This document shows positions 18,813-26,261 of a stretch of 64,000 nucleotides of DNA, one piece after another (the first letter of the stretch is position 1; each line of letters opens with the position of its first letter). A program made the position numbers and the translations under genes. Source of the DNA: Flavobacterium buctense (GTDB lineage: Bacteria; Bacteroidota; Bacteroidia; Flavobacteriales; Flavobacteriaceae); the NCBI RefSeq assembly GCF_014486695.1, contig NZ_JACTAB010000002.1, forward strand, positions 360,847 to 424,846, in the 5' to 3' direction. The notes under the pieces are model-generated. The model saw only the letters and a list, made by a program, of their open reading frames with translations, ran no database searches and was not told the DNA's origin.

Positions 18813-20039
18813 TTATGCTTTTTCTTTTTCGAATCTATTGATTACTTCTTCGTAATAATTGTAAGTTGTTTTGGCAATGGAGGCCCAACTGAATTTCTCC
18901 AAAACTCTTTTCCTGCCGGCTTTTCCCATTTGGGTGGCCAAAGTTTCATCTTCTAACAATTGATTAACTTTAGCCGCAAAGTTTTTCTGAAAAATTTCGG
19001 GATATTTTGGGTTGAAATCCGTTCGGGAAATGCTTTCGAGCTCGATTAAATAACCGGTTTCGCCTTCCACTATAATCTCGGGAATACCGCCAACCGCACT
19101 TCCTACAACCGGAGTTTCACACGACATTGCTTCGAGATTGATGATGCCGAATGGCTCGTATAATGACGGACAAGCAAATACGCGGGCGTGGCTGTAAAGG
19201 ACTTTGATTTTCTCGCGCGGCAACATTTCCGAAATTAGAATGACACCATTTCGACTGGCTTTTAGTTCGGCTATCAATTCTTCGGTTTCTTTGGCTATTT
19301 CGGGCGTGTCAGGTGCGCCGGCGCAAAGTACTATTTGACAATTTTCATTGAAATATTTCGCTGCCGAAATCAATTGGGAAATTCCTTTTTGGCGGGTAAT
19401 TCGACCCACAAAAAGCACAAACGGAATATCAGGATTGATGTTGTATTGCTTTAATAAATCATTGTCAAAAGTCGGACTGTAAAAATCAGGGTCAATACCG
19501 TTGTGGATTACGGTTACTTTTTCAGGAGCAACTCCATATGCTTCGATGACGTCGGTTTTCATTTGTTCGCTGACTGCAATAATACCGTCGGCAGTATTAT
19601 AAGCATGATGTTCAATCCAACGCGACAAAAAATAACCATTACCTAATTGTTCCACTTTCCAAGGTCGGTGTGTTTCTAAACTGTGTGTGGTTAAAATTAA
19701 TGGCGATTGCAATAATTCTCTCGAAAAGATTCCGGCCAAGTGCGTGTACCAAGTATGACAATGAATTACATCGGCTTGTAAAGTATGTTGCGACATTTCG
19801 ATATTTTTACTCAAATTGTGAAACATCTTGAGATGCGGATTGGTTTCGTCTTCGGGTTTTGTTAATGAAGATTGGATTCCAATGACATTCATCGAAGCAG
19901 AGCTTTCTACTTGGTTGCCAAAACAACGTACTTCAACTTGACCTAATTTAGCCAATTCCTGACTCAAAAAATCGATATGTACTCCGGCACCGCCGTAAAT
20001 GTTGGGTGGAAACTCATTGGTAAACAGGGCAATTTTCAT
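18813..20039 (-). CDS. glgA: GT4-type glycogen synthase (Corynebacterium GlgA/GlgM-like)
   Basis: The 408-residue protein starts MKIALFTNEFPPNIYGGAGVH, the hallmark of the actinobacterial glycogen synthase group in glycosyltransferase family 4. It has the acceptor/donor motifs FVGRITRQKGI and CPSLYEPFGIINLEAMSC, with the catalytic E-x7-E in the latter. This type uses ADP-glucose (or UDP-glucose) to extend glucan or, in mycobacteria, to make maltose 1-phosphate. It differs from the E. coli GT5 GlgA. Operon with glgC supports ADP-glucose as donor. No branching enzyme is nearby. Confidence 0.88.
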   Translation of the reverse strand: MKIALFTNEFPPNIYGGAGVHIDFLSQELAKLGQVEVRCFGNQVESSASMNVIGIQSSLTKPEDETNPHLKMFHNLSKNIEMSQHTLQADVIHCHTWYTHLAGIFSRELLQSPLILTTHSLETHRPWKVEQLGNGYFLSRWIEHHAYNTADGIIAVSEQMKTDVIEAYGVAPEKVTVIHNGIDPDFYSPTFDNDLLKQYNINPDIPFVLFVGRITRQKGISQLISAAKYFNENCQIVLCAGAPDTPEIAKETEELIAELKASRNGVILISEMLPREKIKVLYSHARVFACPSLYEPFGIINLEAMSCETPVVGSAVGGIPEIIVEGETGYLIELESISRTDFNPKYPEIFQKNFAAKVNQLLEDETLATQMGKAGRKRVLEKFSWASIAKTTYNYYEEVINRFEKEKA

Positions 20040-20120
20040 AGCATTAACCTTAGGATGATTTATTAAAACTTAAAAGTATAAAATATATTCAACTTTTAGA
20101 TTAACAGTAGGATATAAAAA

Positions 20121-20158
20121 CTATACAAAATTCGGTTTCATATTCTATTTTTGTATAG
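20121..20158. promoter_or_regulatory. Inverted repeat spanning the csaA promoter
   Basis: CTATACAAAA (20121-20130) and TTTTGTATAG (20149-20158) are exact inverted copies 18 bases apart. The right arm overlaps the TATTTTTG -7 box (20146-20153) of csaA. This placement fits an operator for a dimeric regulator or a structured transcript start; it is in the divergent glgA-csaA gap. Confidence 0.5.
20146..20153 (+). promoter_or_regulatory. -7 promoter box of csaA
   Basis: TATTTTTG matches TAnnTTTG, 20 bases upstream of the csaA ATG. Confidence 0.6.
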
Positions 20159-20173
20159 AAACAATTTTGAACT

Positions 20174-20527
20174 ATGGAAAACACAACAAGTGAAGGGTTG
20201 CATTGGAGCGAATTCGAAAAAGTTGAGATGCGAGTAGGAACAATACTCGAAGCGAATGATTTTCCGGAAGCCCGAAAGCCGGCTTATCAATTGGTGATTG
20301 ATTTTGGAACCGAAATCGGAATTAAAAAATCCTCGGCACAGCTTACGAAAAGATATTCTAAAGAAGATTTAATTGGAAAACAGATTGTCGCAGTAGTTAA
20401 TTTTCCCAAAAAGCAAATAGGCACTTTTATGAGCGAATGTTTGGTGTTGGGTTCAGTCGGAGCAGAAAATGATATAGTGTTGTTGACTTCTGATTTTAAA
20501 GTCGAGAACGGGTTGCGGATAGGTTAG
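20174..20527 (+). CDS. csaA: tRNA-binding, export-related chaperone CsaA
   Basis: The 117-residue protein is a single OB-fold tRNA-binding domain (EFEKVEMRVGTILEANDFPEARKPAYQL, GIKKSSAQLTKRYSKEDLIG, VVNFPKKQIGTFMSECLVLG). CsaA forms dimers, binds tRNA-like ligands and, in Bacillus, assists secretion. Length is typical. Its 3' end overlaps the convergent 71-residue gene by four bases, so no terminator fits between them. Confidence 0.92.
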   Translation: MENTTSEGLHWSEFEKVEMRVGTILEANDFPEARKPAYQLVIDFGTEIGIKKSSAQLTKRYSKEDLIGKQIVAVVNFPKKQIGTFMSECLVLGSVGAENDIVLLTSDFKVENGLRIG

Positions 20528-20739
20528 TTTTGTTTTCTCCTTTTGATAGCCATGTAAAGATTAAAAACCGACAAAAACAAAAACATGACAATACCGCCAA
20601 AAGCAATTTTTTTAGTCAATGGTAATTCTTCTGTTTGCATTCTTTGGATTCCGTTTGAGATGATCCATAGCCAAAATAGTATACTCAAACTGTGAAACAA
20701 GATGCCGTATTTGTTGATGAAAGCGGTAAATTTTTGCAT
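20524..20739 (-). CDS. Small membrane protein of unknown function
   Basis: The 71-residue protein has two predicted membrane helices, at about 10-28 (YGILFHSLSILFWLWIIS) and 45-63 (IAFGGIVMFLFLSVFNLYMA), and ends with a basic RRKQN tail. I do not recognise the family. It is convergent with csaA and separated from DUF3276 by a heptamer repeat tract. Confidence 0.65.
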   Translation of the reverse strand: MQKFTAFINKYGILFHSLSILFWLWIISNGIQRMQTEELPLTKKIAFGGIVMFLFLSVFNLYMAIKRRKQN

Positions 20740-20789
20740 ATCAATTAATTTAAAAAGTCCAAAACTTTTCAGCTTCGGACTTGCTTTTT

Positions 20790-20823
20790 ACTAATCACTA
20801 GTTACTAGTCACTAATTACTTTT
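20790..20823. repeat. Heptamer tract (actaatc type)
   Basis: Units actaatc, actagtt, actagtc, actaatt, act start at 20790, 20797, 20804, 20811 and 20818. The tract ends 3 bases before the stop codon of the DUF3276 gene. Confidence 0.75.
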
Positions 20824-20826
20824 TAA

Positions 20827-21204
20827 TTATATATCGTCAAAATCAATATCGGTGAAACTCTTTTCAGAAGTCTTAGTTTCTTCTGCAGTTTCTTGAACAT
20901 ATTCTCTTTTGAAGTCTTTTTGGTGTCTTTCTGAAATTACTTCTTCCCCTTTGTGGTTCAAAACGTAAGCGGTCATTTCTTCTAAAATATCAGTGAAAGC
21001 GGCAAAATCTTCTTTGTATAAATAAATTTTGTGTTTTTTGAAGTGAAAGGAACCGTCTTCTTCAGTGAACTTTTTGCTTTCGGTAATGGTAATGTAGTAA
21101 TCATCTGCTTTGGTGGCTCTCACATCGAAGAAATAAGTTCTTCTTCCCGCTCTTAAAACTTTAGAAAAAATCTCATCTTTTTCTAGCATATCATTTTCTC
21201 TCAT
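20827..21204 (-). CDS. DUF3276/PUR-family nucleic-acid-binding protein
   Basis: The 125-residue protein has the PUR-like core SKVLRAGRRTYFFDVRATKADDYYITITESKK (about 13-44 in pieces), a second strand FHFKKHKIYLYKEDF, and an acidic tail FTDIDFDDI. PUR-domain proteins in Bacteroidota and spirochaetes are small single-stranded DNA/RNA-binding proteins of uncertain role. The frame extends to 21267, but ATG at 21204 (MRENDMLEKDEIFSK) fits the family N-terminus. It is downstream of the ABC exporter gene with a gap of about 70 bases. Confidence 0.85.
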   Translation of the reverse strand: MRENDMLEKDEIFSKVLRAGRRTYFFDVRATKADDYYITITESKKFTEEDGSFHFKKHKIYLYKEDFAAFTDILEEMTAYVLNHKGEEVISERHQKDFKREYVQETAEETKTSEKSFTDIDFDDI

Positions 21205-21274
21205 ATTCTTTCGGTCAATTAATAGTGTTTCTATACAGTTCAAAAATGGTAAAATTTTTGTTACCAAACAACAA

Positions 21275-23032
21275 TTAATTTAATTCTTTTTCCGAAAGTT
21301 GTTTCAAATATAGCTCAGCATAATACCCCGGTTGGTTTATCAATTGATTATGAGAACCTTCTTGGATGATTTGGCCTTCTTCAATGATGATAATTTTGTC
21401 GGCATTCTTGGCTGAAGAAACCCTGTGGCTGACAATAATCGTGGTTTTGTCTTTGGAAATTTGGAGCAGATTATTCAAGATTTGCTCTTCGGTTTCAGTG
21501 TCTACTGCGGATAAACAGTCGTCAAACAACAATATCTCCGGATTCTTGATAATCGCTCGGGCAATGGAAACCCTTTGCTTTTGTCCGCCGGAAAGCGTGA
21601 TGCCGCGTTCGCCTAATATGGTTTCGTATTGGGCATTGAAGTTCATAATGTTGTCGTGCACCACCGCATTCTTGGCAGCCGTTATGACTTCTTCATCAGT
21701 AGCATTTTCTTTACCAAACTTGATATTATTTTTGATAGAATCTGAAAACAAAAACGCATCTTGCGGTACAATCCCGATGCTGTTGCGTAAATCGTATAAA
21801 TTGACTTGGTCTATGGCTACACCGTCAATAGTAATTTGGCCTTCTTTGATATCATACATTCGCGTGATTAAAGAAAGGATGCTCGATTTTCCGGCGCCTG
21901 TTTGGCCTAAAATGGCTAAGGTTTCTCCTTTTTTAACTTTAAATGAAATGTTTTTCAGCGCTGTGATTTCCGTATCTTCATAAGTGAAATTCACGTTTTT
22001 GAACTCGATTTCTCCATGGATATTCGTGTTTTCGGTCGCTTTGTTTTTAATTTCAGGTTCGATTTTCAAGAACTCGTTGATTCTTTTTTGAGACGCTTCA
22101 GCTTCTTGTACCAAAGACGAAACCCAACCAATGGAAGCCACAGGCCAAGTCAGCATGTTGACATACAAAATAAATTCGGCAATCGTTCCAATACTTTTGA
22201 TGGTGCCATCGATATACATCAATCCGCCAAAATAAATTACGACCAAGTTGCTCACACCAATCAAAGCAATCATCAACGGACCGAAAAGCGATTGTACTCG
22301 CGCCAAACTCATGCTTTTGGTTTTGCTTTCTTTCGCCAAATCAATAATCTCTTCTTGGTACTGTTTTTCCAAGGCATAAGCTTTCACGACACGAATTCCG
22401 GAGAAAATCTCTTGGGTAAAACTCGAAATTTTGGACAAATACTGTTGGAATGTCGTGCTGCGTTTGTTGATTTCAGTACTCAATCTGAAAATGATAAAGG
22501 ATAAAATCGGCAAGGGTAAAATGGTGTACAAAGTCAGCAACGGCGACACATTGTACATATAAATAATCACGACGGTAAATCGGATAAAGGTGTTGATGGT
22601 GTACATAACTGCGGGTCCGACATACATTCTGACTTTACCAACATCTTCACTGATGCGGTTCATCAAATCACCGGTTCGGTTGCGTTTGTAGAAATTTTGG
22701 TCTAACACTTCGTAATGTTGGAACACTTCATTTTTTAAATCAAACTCTACGTGGCGCGACATTACGATTAAGGTTTGACGCATTAAGAAAGTTAAAACGC
22801 CGGCAATCAAAGTCGTACCCACAATCCAAAGGACATTTTCAACCAATTCGGCTTTAATCATGTCGCTTGTCATTTTGTTGCTGTTAAAATCTTCAATCGC
22901 TTGAAATGACTGACTGATAAGCTTTGGCGTAAAAAGAGAAAAAATTTGGGCTACAATAGTGATTAAAATTCCCAATAAAAAATGGAATTTGTATTTGACA
23001 AAATATTTGTTTAAATATTGAAGTTCTTTCAT
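21275..23032 (-). CDS. ABC exporter, fused permease and ATPase
   Basis: The 585-residue half-transporter has six membrane helices in residues 1 to about 310 and a nucleotide-binding domain from about 340. It has Walker A GQTGAGKS, signature LSGGQKQR at 480-487, and H-loop His536. Walker B is ILLFDD at 500-505: the usual catalytic Glu after the Walker Asp is Asp505, as in MdlA/YheI-like and other heterodimer-forming exporters. It probably exports lipids, drugs or peptides; no partner subunit is next to it. It could function as a homodimer with weak ATPase or pair with a distant subunit. Confidence 0.9.
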   Translation of the reverse strand: MKELQYLNKYFVKYKFHFLLGILITIVAQIFSLFTPKLISQSFQAIEDFNSNKMTSDMIKAELVENVLWIVGTTLIAGVLTFLMRQTLIVMSRHVEFDLKNEVFQHYEVLDQNFYKRNRTGDLMNRISEDVGKVRMYVGPAVMYTINTFIRFTVVIIYMYNVSPLLTLYTILPLPILSFIIFRLSTEINKRSTTFQQYLSKISSFTQEIFSGIRVVKAYALEKQYQEEIIDLAKESKTKSMSLARVQSLFGPLMIALIGVSNLVVIYFGGLMYIDGTIKSIGTIAEFILYVNMLTWPVASIGWVSSLVQEAEASQKRINEFLKIEPEIKNKATENTNIHGEIEFKNVNFTYEDTEITALKNISFKVKKGETLAILGQTGAGKSSILSLITRMYDIKEGQITIDGVAIDQVNLYDLRNSIGIVPQDAFLFSDSIKNNIKFGKENATDEEVITAAKNAVVHDNIMNFNAQYETILGERGITLSGGQKQRVSIARAIIKNPEILLFDDCLSAVDTETEEQILNNLLQISKDKTTIIVSHRVSSAKNADKIIIIEEGQIIQEGSHNQLINQPGYYAELYLKQLSEKELN

Positions 23033-23178
23033 GGTATTTTTAAAGAAATGGGCTTTATGACTTAAATTCTGTTAAAAAAATTGAGAATAGTTAAATTATA
23101 GTATTCTTTATTTAAATTGATTTTATTAACAATATGCTAATTATTTCTGATTTCGATGAGTTTTATTGAATAATATTT

Positions 23179-23186
23179 TATTTTTG
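23179..23186 (+). promoter_or_regulatory. -7 promoter box of the leucine-type dehydrogenase gene
   Basis: TATTTTTG matches TAnnTTTG and lies 41 bases ahead of the ATG at 23228. A small hairpin (23191-23206) follows immediately. Confidence 0.6.
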
Positions 23187-23190
23187 TACC

Positions 23191-23206
23191 GACTTTTTAG
23201 AAAGTC
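23191..23206 (+). promoter_or_regulatory. Hairpin at the predicted 5' end of the dehydrogenase mRNA
   Basis: GACTTT (23191-23196) pairs with AAAGTC (23201-23206) around loop TTAG. It starts 5 bases after the -7 box, which is where transcription should begin, so the transcript would open with a stem-loop. Confidence 0.45.
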
Positions 23207-23227
23207 TTTAATTAATACTACTTCATT

Positions 23228-24334
23228 ATGACTTCAGAAATCATCACACCGGTTGAGCTAAAAAAAATGGATCCTGTTTTCGGTCAAGTTTCTTTTGACA
23301 ATCACGAGCAAATCGTTTTTTGTAATGACAAAGATACAGGTTTAAAAGCAATTATCGGTATTCATAATACAGTTATGGGACCGGCTCTTGGTGGAACCAG
23401 AATGTGGAATTATGCCAACGAATGGGAAGCATTAAATGATGTTTTAAGACTTTCACGCGGAATGACTTATAAATCGGCTATCACAGGTTTAAATCTTGGT
23501 GGTGGAAAAGCGGTGATTATTGGAGATTCTAAAACCGACAAAACTCCGGAAATGATTACGCGTTTCGGAGAGTTTGTTAACTCTTTAAGTGGAAAATATA
23601 TTACAGCTGAAGACGTTGGAACTACTACTGAAGACATGGACAGAATTCACAAGGTAACCAACTATGTTACCGGAATTTCTGAGTCTATCGGAGGTTCAGG
23701 AAATCCTTCTCCTGTTACGGCTTATGGGGTTTATATGGGAATGAAAGCGGCTGCCAAATACCAATTCGGTTCTGAAAACTTAGACGGTAAAAAAGTATTG
23801 GTACAAGGAACAGGTCACGTAGGCGAAACTTTAATCAGTTATTTAAGAAAGGAAGGCGCTGAAGTATTTGTATCCGACATTCATCAAGATAAAATGGAAA
23901 ATATGGTGGCTAAATACGGTGCCAAAATTTTTACAGGAACTGATTTGTACAGCGCTGAGGTTGATATTTATTCGCCATGTGCTTTAGGAGCAACGATTAA
24001 TGACGAAACTATCCATAAAATCAAAGCGAAAGTAATTGCCGGTGCAGCCAATAACCAATTGGCAGTAGAAGCGATTCATGGTCAAATTTTAAGAGAAAGA
24101 GGTATTGCTTATGCACCTGATTTCTTAATCAATGCCGGTGGAATCATTAATGTTTACGGTGAAATCGTGAAATATGGTAAAGACCAAGCGATGAAAATGA
24201 CTGAGAATATTTATAACACTACGTTAGAGATTTTTAATTTTGCTGACATCAATAACATGACTACGCAACAAGCGGCGATGCAAATTGCCCAAAACAGAAT
24301 TGACCAAAGAAAAAAAGAAAACGCTAATAAATAA
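23228..24334 (+). CDS. Glu/Leu/Phe/Val dehydrogenase, probable leucine dehydrogenase
   Basis: The 368-residue enzyme reversibly deaminates branched-chain amino acids to 2-oxo acids with NAD. It has the substrate-binding GPALGGTRMW (51-60), YKSAITGLNLGGGKAVI (81-97, catalytic Lys region with Lys82 and Lys94) and the NAD-binding GTGHVGETL near 195. The 360-370 length and the GGTRMW motif favour the leucine/valine dehydrogenase branch over glutamate dehydrogenase. The products feed 2-oxoacid dehydrogenases such as the E1 at 31-34 kb. The gene is monocistronic. Confidence 0.88.
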   Translation: MTSEIITPVELKKMDPVFGQVSFDNHEQIVFCNDKDTGLKAIIGIHNTVMGPALGGTRMWNYANEWEALNDVLRLSRGMTYKSAITGLNLGGGKAVIIGDSKTDKTPEMITRFGEFVNSLSGKYITAEDVGTTTEDMDRIHKVTNYVTGISESIGGSGNPSPVTAYGVYMGMKAAAKYQFGSENLDGKKVLVQGTGHVGETLISYLRKEGAEVFVSDIHQDKMENMVAKYGAKIFTGTDLYSAEVDIYSPCALGATINDETIHKIKAKVIAGAANNQLAVEAIHGQILRERGIAYAPDFLINAGGIINVYGEIVKYGKDQAMKMTENIYNTTLEIFNFADINNMTTQQAAMQIAQNRIDQRKKENANK

Positions 24335-24356
24335 TTATTAGGTTTTAAAATATTCC

Positions 24357-24364
24357 TATTTTTG
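24357..24364 (+). promoter_or_regulatory. -7 promoter box of the nusB operon
   Basis: TATTTTTG matches TAnnTTTG. It precedes nusB by about 50 bases and is followed at once by a strong hairpin. Confidence 0.6.
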
Positions 24365-24365
24365 C

Positions 24366-24390
24366 AACGCGAAAGAAATTCTTTCGCGTT
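24366..24390 (+). promoter_or_regulatory. Perfect hairpin in the nusB leader
   Basis: AACGCGAAAG (24366-24375) pairs with CTTTCGCGTT (24381-24390); the inner AA/TT can pair too, leaving a stem of up to 12 bp with an impossibly tight centre that would open to a small loop. It starts at the predicted transcription start. It is not followed by a T-run, so a leader structure is preferred over a terminator of the upstream gene. Confidence 0.5.
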
Positions 24391-24414
24391 GTTAATTTTA
24401 AAAAGTTCTTACAG

Positions 24415-25353
24415 GTGTTAAACAGAAGACATATTCGAGTAAAAGTGATGCAATCCATCTACGCGATGCATCAAAAAAATTCTGAGGAGTTGGAGAAAGA
24501 AGAAAAGTTCTTACTCCAAAGCATTGATAACATTCAGGATTTGTATTTAATCATGTTGTCGACTTTGACAGAAATCAGAAAAAAGGAAATTGTTTTTTTG
24601 GAAGCTTCCAGCAAAAAACATTTGGCCACGGCAGAAGAAAAAAATCCCAATTACAAGTTTATCAATAACGCGGTACTCCAACATTTGGAAGACAACAACT
24701 CGTTAAGCATCGCTTTAGAAAAAAGAAAAATCAACAACTGGTCATTGAACGATGATTATATTTTGATTTTACTGAATGACATCAAGCAAAGTGATTTGTA
24801 TGCCAAATACATGAGCACTCGCCAGAATACTTTTGAAGAAGACAAGCAATTTGTGATTGACGTGTTCACGGACTTAATTGCGCCCAATGAAAAGCTCTAC
24901 GAATATTTAGAAGACAACAAACTGACTTGGACCGATGATATTCCGGTGGTGAATACCCAAATCCAGAAGCAATTGAAACAAGTTTCGGAGAAAGGCGAGT
25001 TTAGAGTCGTGAAACTTTACAAAGACGAAGAAGACAAAGAGTTCGTGGGAAACTTATTCAGAAAAACCGTTTTAAACGAAATTGAATTGGCCAAAGAATA
25101 CATCGACAAAACCCCCAATTGGGATGCCGACCGTATCGCCGAAATTGATACTATTATCTTAAAAATGGCCATTTGTGAGTTCTTAAAATTCCCGTCCATT
25201 CCAATAAAGGTGACCATCAATGAGTATTTGGAAATTGCCAAAGAATATTCAACTCCCAAAAGCAGTATTTTTATCAACGGGATTTTAGATAATTTGGTCA
25301 AAGAATTTCAAACAGAAGATAAAATCAAAAAAGCCGGTAGAGGTTTACTATAA
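24415..25353 (+). CDS. nusB: Transcription antitermination factor NusB, long Bacteroidota form
   Basis: NusB joins NusE (S10) on boxA RNA to support rRNA transcription. The 312-residue protein has the conserved RRHIRVKVMQSIYAMHQ start and the NusB core at the C-terminus (RIAEIDTIILKMAICEF, VTINEYLEIAKEYSTPKS, FINGILDNL). The extra 150 or so residues between them, compared with the roughly 140-residue E. coli protein, are normal for Bacteroidota. The start codon is GTG at 24415, which gives the family's typical xLNRRHIR terminus. It leads an operon with the DUF1573 lipoprotein (10-base gap) and yajC. Confidence 0.93.
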   Translation: MLNRRHIRVKVMQSIYAMHQKNSEELEKEEKFLLQSIDNIQDLYLIMLSTLTEIRKKEIVFLEASSKKHLATAEEKNPNYKFINNAVLQHLEDNNSLSIALEKRKINNWSLNDDYILILLNDIKQSDLYAKYMSTRQNTFEEDKQFVIDVFTDLIAPNEKLYEYLEDNKLTWTDDIPVVNTQIQKQLKQVSEKGEFRVVKLYKDEEDKEFVGNLFRKTVLNEIELAKEYIDKTPNWDADRIAEIDTIILKMAICEFLKFPSIPIKVTINEYLEIAKEYSTPKSSIFINGILDNLVKEFQTEDKIKKAGRGLL

Positions 25354-25362
25354 TTATAAACT

Positions 25363-25860
25363 ATGAAAAAAAGAATTCATTTAATCGCCATTGTAGCGTT
25401 ATTATCGTTAACAACAGCTTGTAAAAAAGACAGTACTACTGAAAACAATTCCGGTACAGACACTATTGCTGTAAAACAACCGGAAGCTAATAGGAATCAA
25501 GTTCCGGTGGTTCGAGTAGCGGCAAACGGAAAAGTTGCTGTAATGTCTTTCGACCATGACATGCATGATTTTGGGACCATTCAACAAGGAGATAAACCAA
25601 CTTATGATTTTGCTTTTAAAAACACCGGTGAATCCGATTTAATAATCACTTCCGCTAAAGGATCTTGCGGTTGTACCGTTCCGGAATATCCTAAAACCCC
25701 GATTAAACCGGGTGAGTCAGGAAATATCAAAGTGTCTTTTGATTCTAAAGGAAAATCAGGAGCAACTACCAAAACCGTTTCCATCATGTGCAACACAGCA
25801 GAAGGCAACAAAATATTAACCATTAAAGCTAACATCGAAGTTCCGAAAGGAGCAAAATAA
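25363..25860 (+). CDS. DUF1573 lipoprotein
   Basis: The 165-residue protein has a lipoprotein signal with Cys20 (TTAC) and a DUF1573 immunoglobulin-like domain: HDMHDFGTIQQGDKPTYDFAFKNTGESDLII followed in pieces by SAKGSCGCTVPEYPKTPIKPGE. The conserved SCGCT motif is the family mark. Function is unknown; such domains are periplasmic or surface beta-sandwiches. It sits between nusB and yajC, an arrangement that is common in Flavobacteria. Confidence 0.9.
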   Translation: MKKRIHLIAIVALLSLTTACKKDSTTENNSGTDTIAVKQPEANRNQVPVVRVAANGKVAVMSFDHDMHDFGTIQQGDKPTYDFAFKNTGESDLIITSAKGSCGCTVPEYPKTPIKPGESGNIKVSFDSKGKSGATTKTVSIMCNTAEGNKILTIKANIEVPKGAK

Positions 25861-25869
25861 ATTATTATT

Positions 25870-26145
25870 ATGGAACAATTACAGAGTTTTTTACCGTTTT
25901 TATTAATGTTTGTGGTGATCTATTTCTTTATGATCAGACCGCAACAAAAGAAAATCAAACAAGAAAAAGAATTTGAATCAAGCTTAAAAGTAGGCGATAA
26001 AATCATCACCAAAAGTGGTTTCCACGGAAAAATAGCCGAGTTATCAGAAGGTACAGCCGTTATCGAAACCATGTCAGGAAAATTAAAGATTGAGCGTTCA
26101 GCGATTTCTTTAGAATTGACTGCTGCTGCGAATAAGAAAGCTTAA
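25870..26145 (+). CDS. yajC: Preprotein translocase accessory subunit YajC
   Basis: YajC associates with SecDF and the Sec translocon. The 91-residue protein has one membrane helix (about 6-22) followed by FMIRPQQKKIKQEKEFESSLKVGDK and ITKSGFHGKIAELSEGTAVIE, the family signature. It is 9 bases after the DUF1573 gene and is last in the operon. A hairpin at 26183 follows. Confidence 0.96.
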   Translation: MEQLQSFLPFLLMFVVIYFFMIRPQQKKIKQEKEFESSLKVGDKIITKSGFHGKIAELSEGTAVIETMSGKLKIERSAISLELTAAANKKA

Positions 26146-26149
26146 AGGA

Positions 26150-26183
26150 AAGTACAAAATAAGAAGTACAAAGTACAAAGTAA
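26150..26183. repeat. Heptamer tract (aagtaca type)
   Basis: Units aagtaca, aaataag, aagtaca, aagtaca, aagtaaa start at 26150, 26157, 26164, 26171 and 26178, directly after yajC and before the terminator hairpin. Confidence 0.75.
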
Positions 26184-26216
26184 AATCCCAAACTCCTATA
26201 TTGGAGTTTGGGATTT
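26183..26216. terminator. Strong hairpin between yajC and the YdeI-like gene
   Basis: AAATCCCAAACTCC (26183-26196) pairs perfectly with GGAGTTTGGGATTT (26203-26216), a 14-bp stem with a 6-base loop. The arms end in A and T, as in a bidirectional terminator for convergent genes. Confidence 0.8.
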
Positions 26217-26226
26217 ATATTTAGTT

Positions 26227-26261
26227 CTATTTCGTAATTCGTAATTTCTAATTCGTAATTA
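26227..26261. repeat. Heptamer tract (gtaattc type)
   Basis: Units gtaattc, gtaattt, ctaattc, gtaatta start at 26234, 26241, 26248 and 26255, with a partial unit before. The last unit contains the stop codon of the YdeI-like gene (26259-26261). It is the reverse complement of the gaattac tract at 14325. Confidence 0.75.

Noticed and set aside
24366..24390. Terminator of the leucine-type dehydrogenase gene
   Set aside because: The hairpin is not followed by a T-run and lies directly behind a -7 box oriented toward nusB. It cannot be fully excluded.
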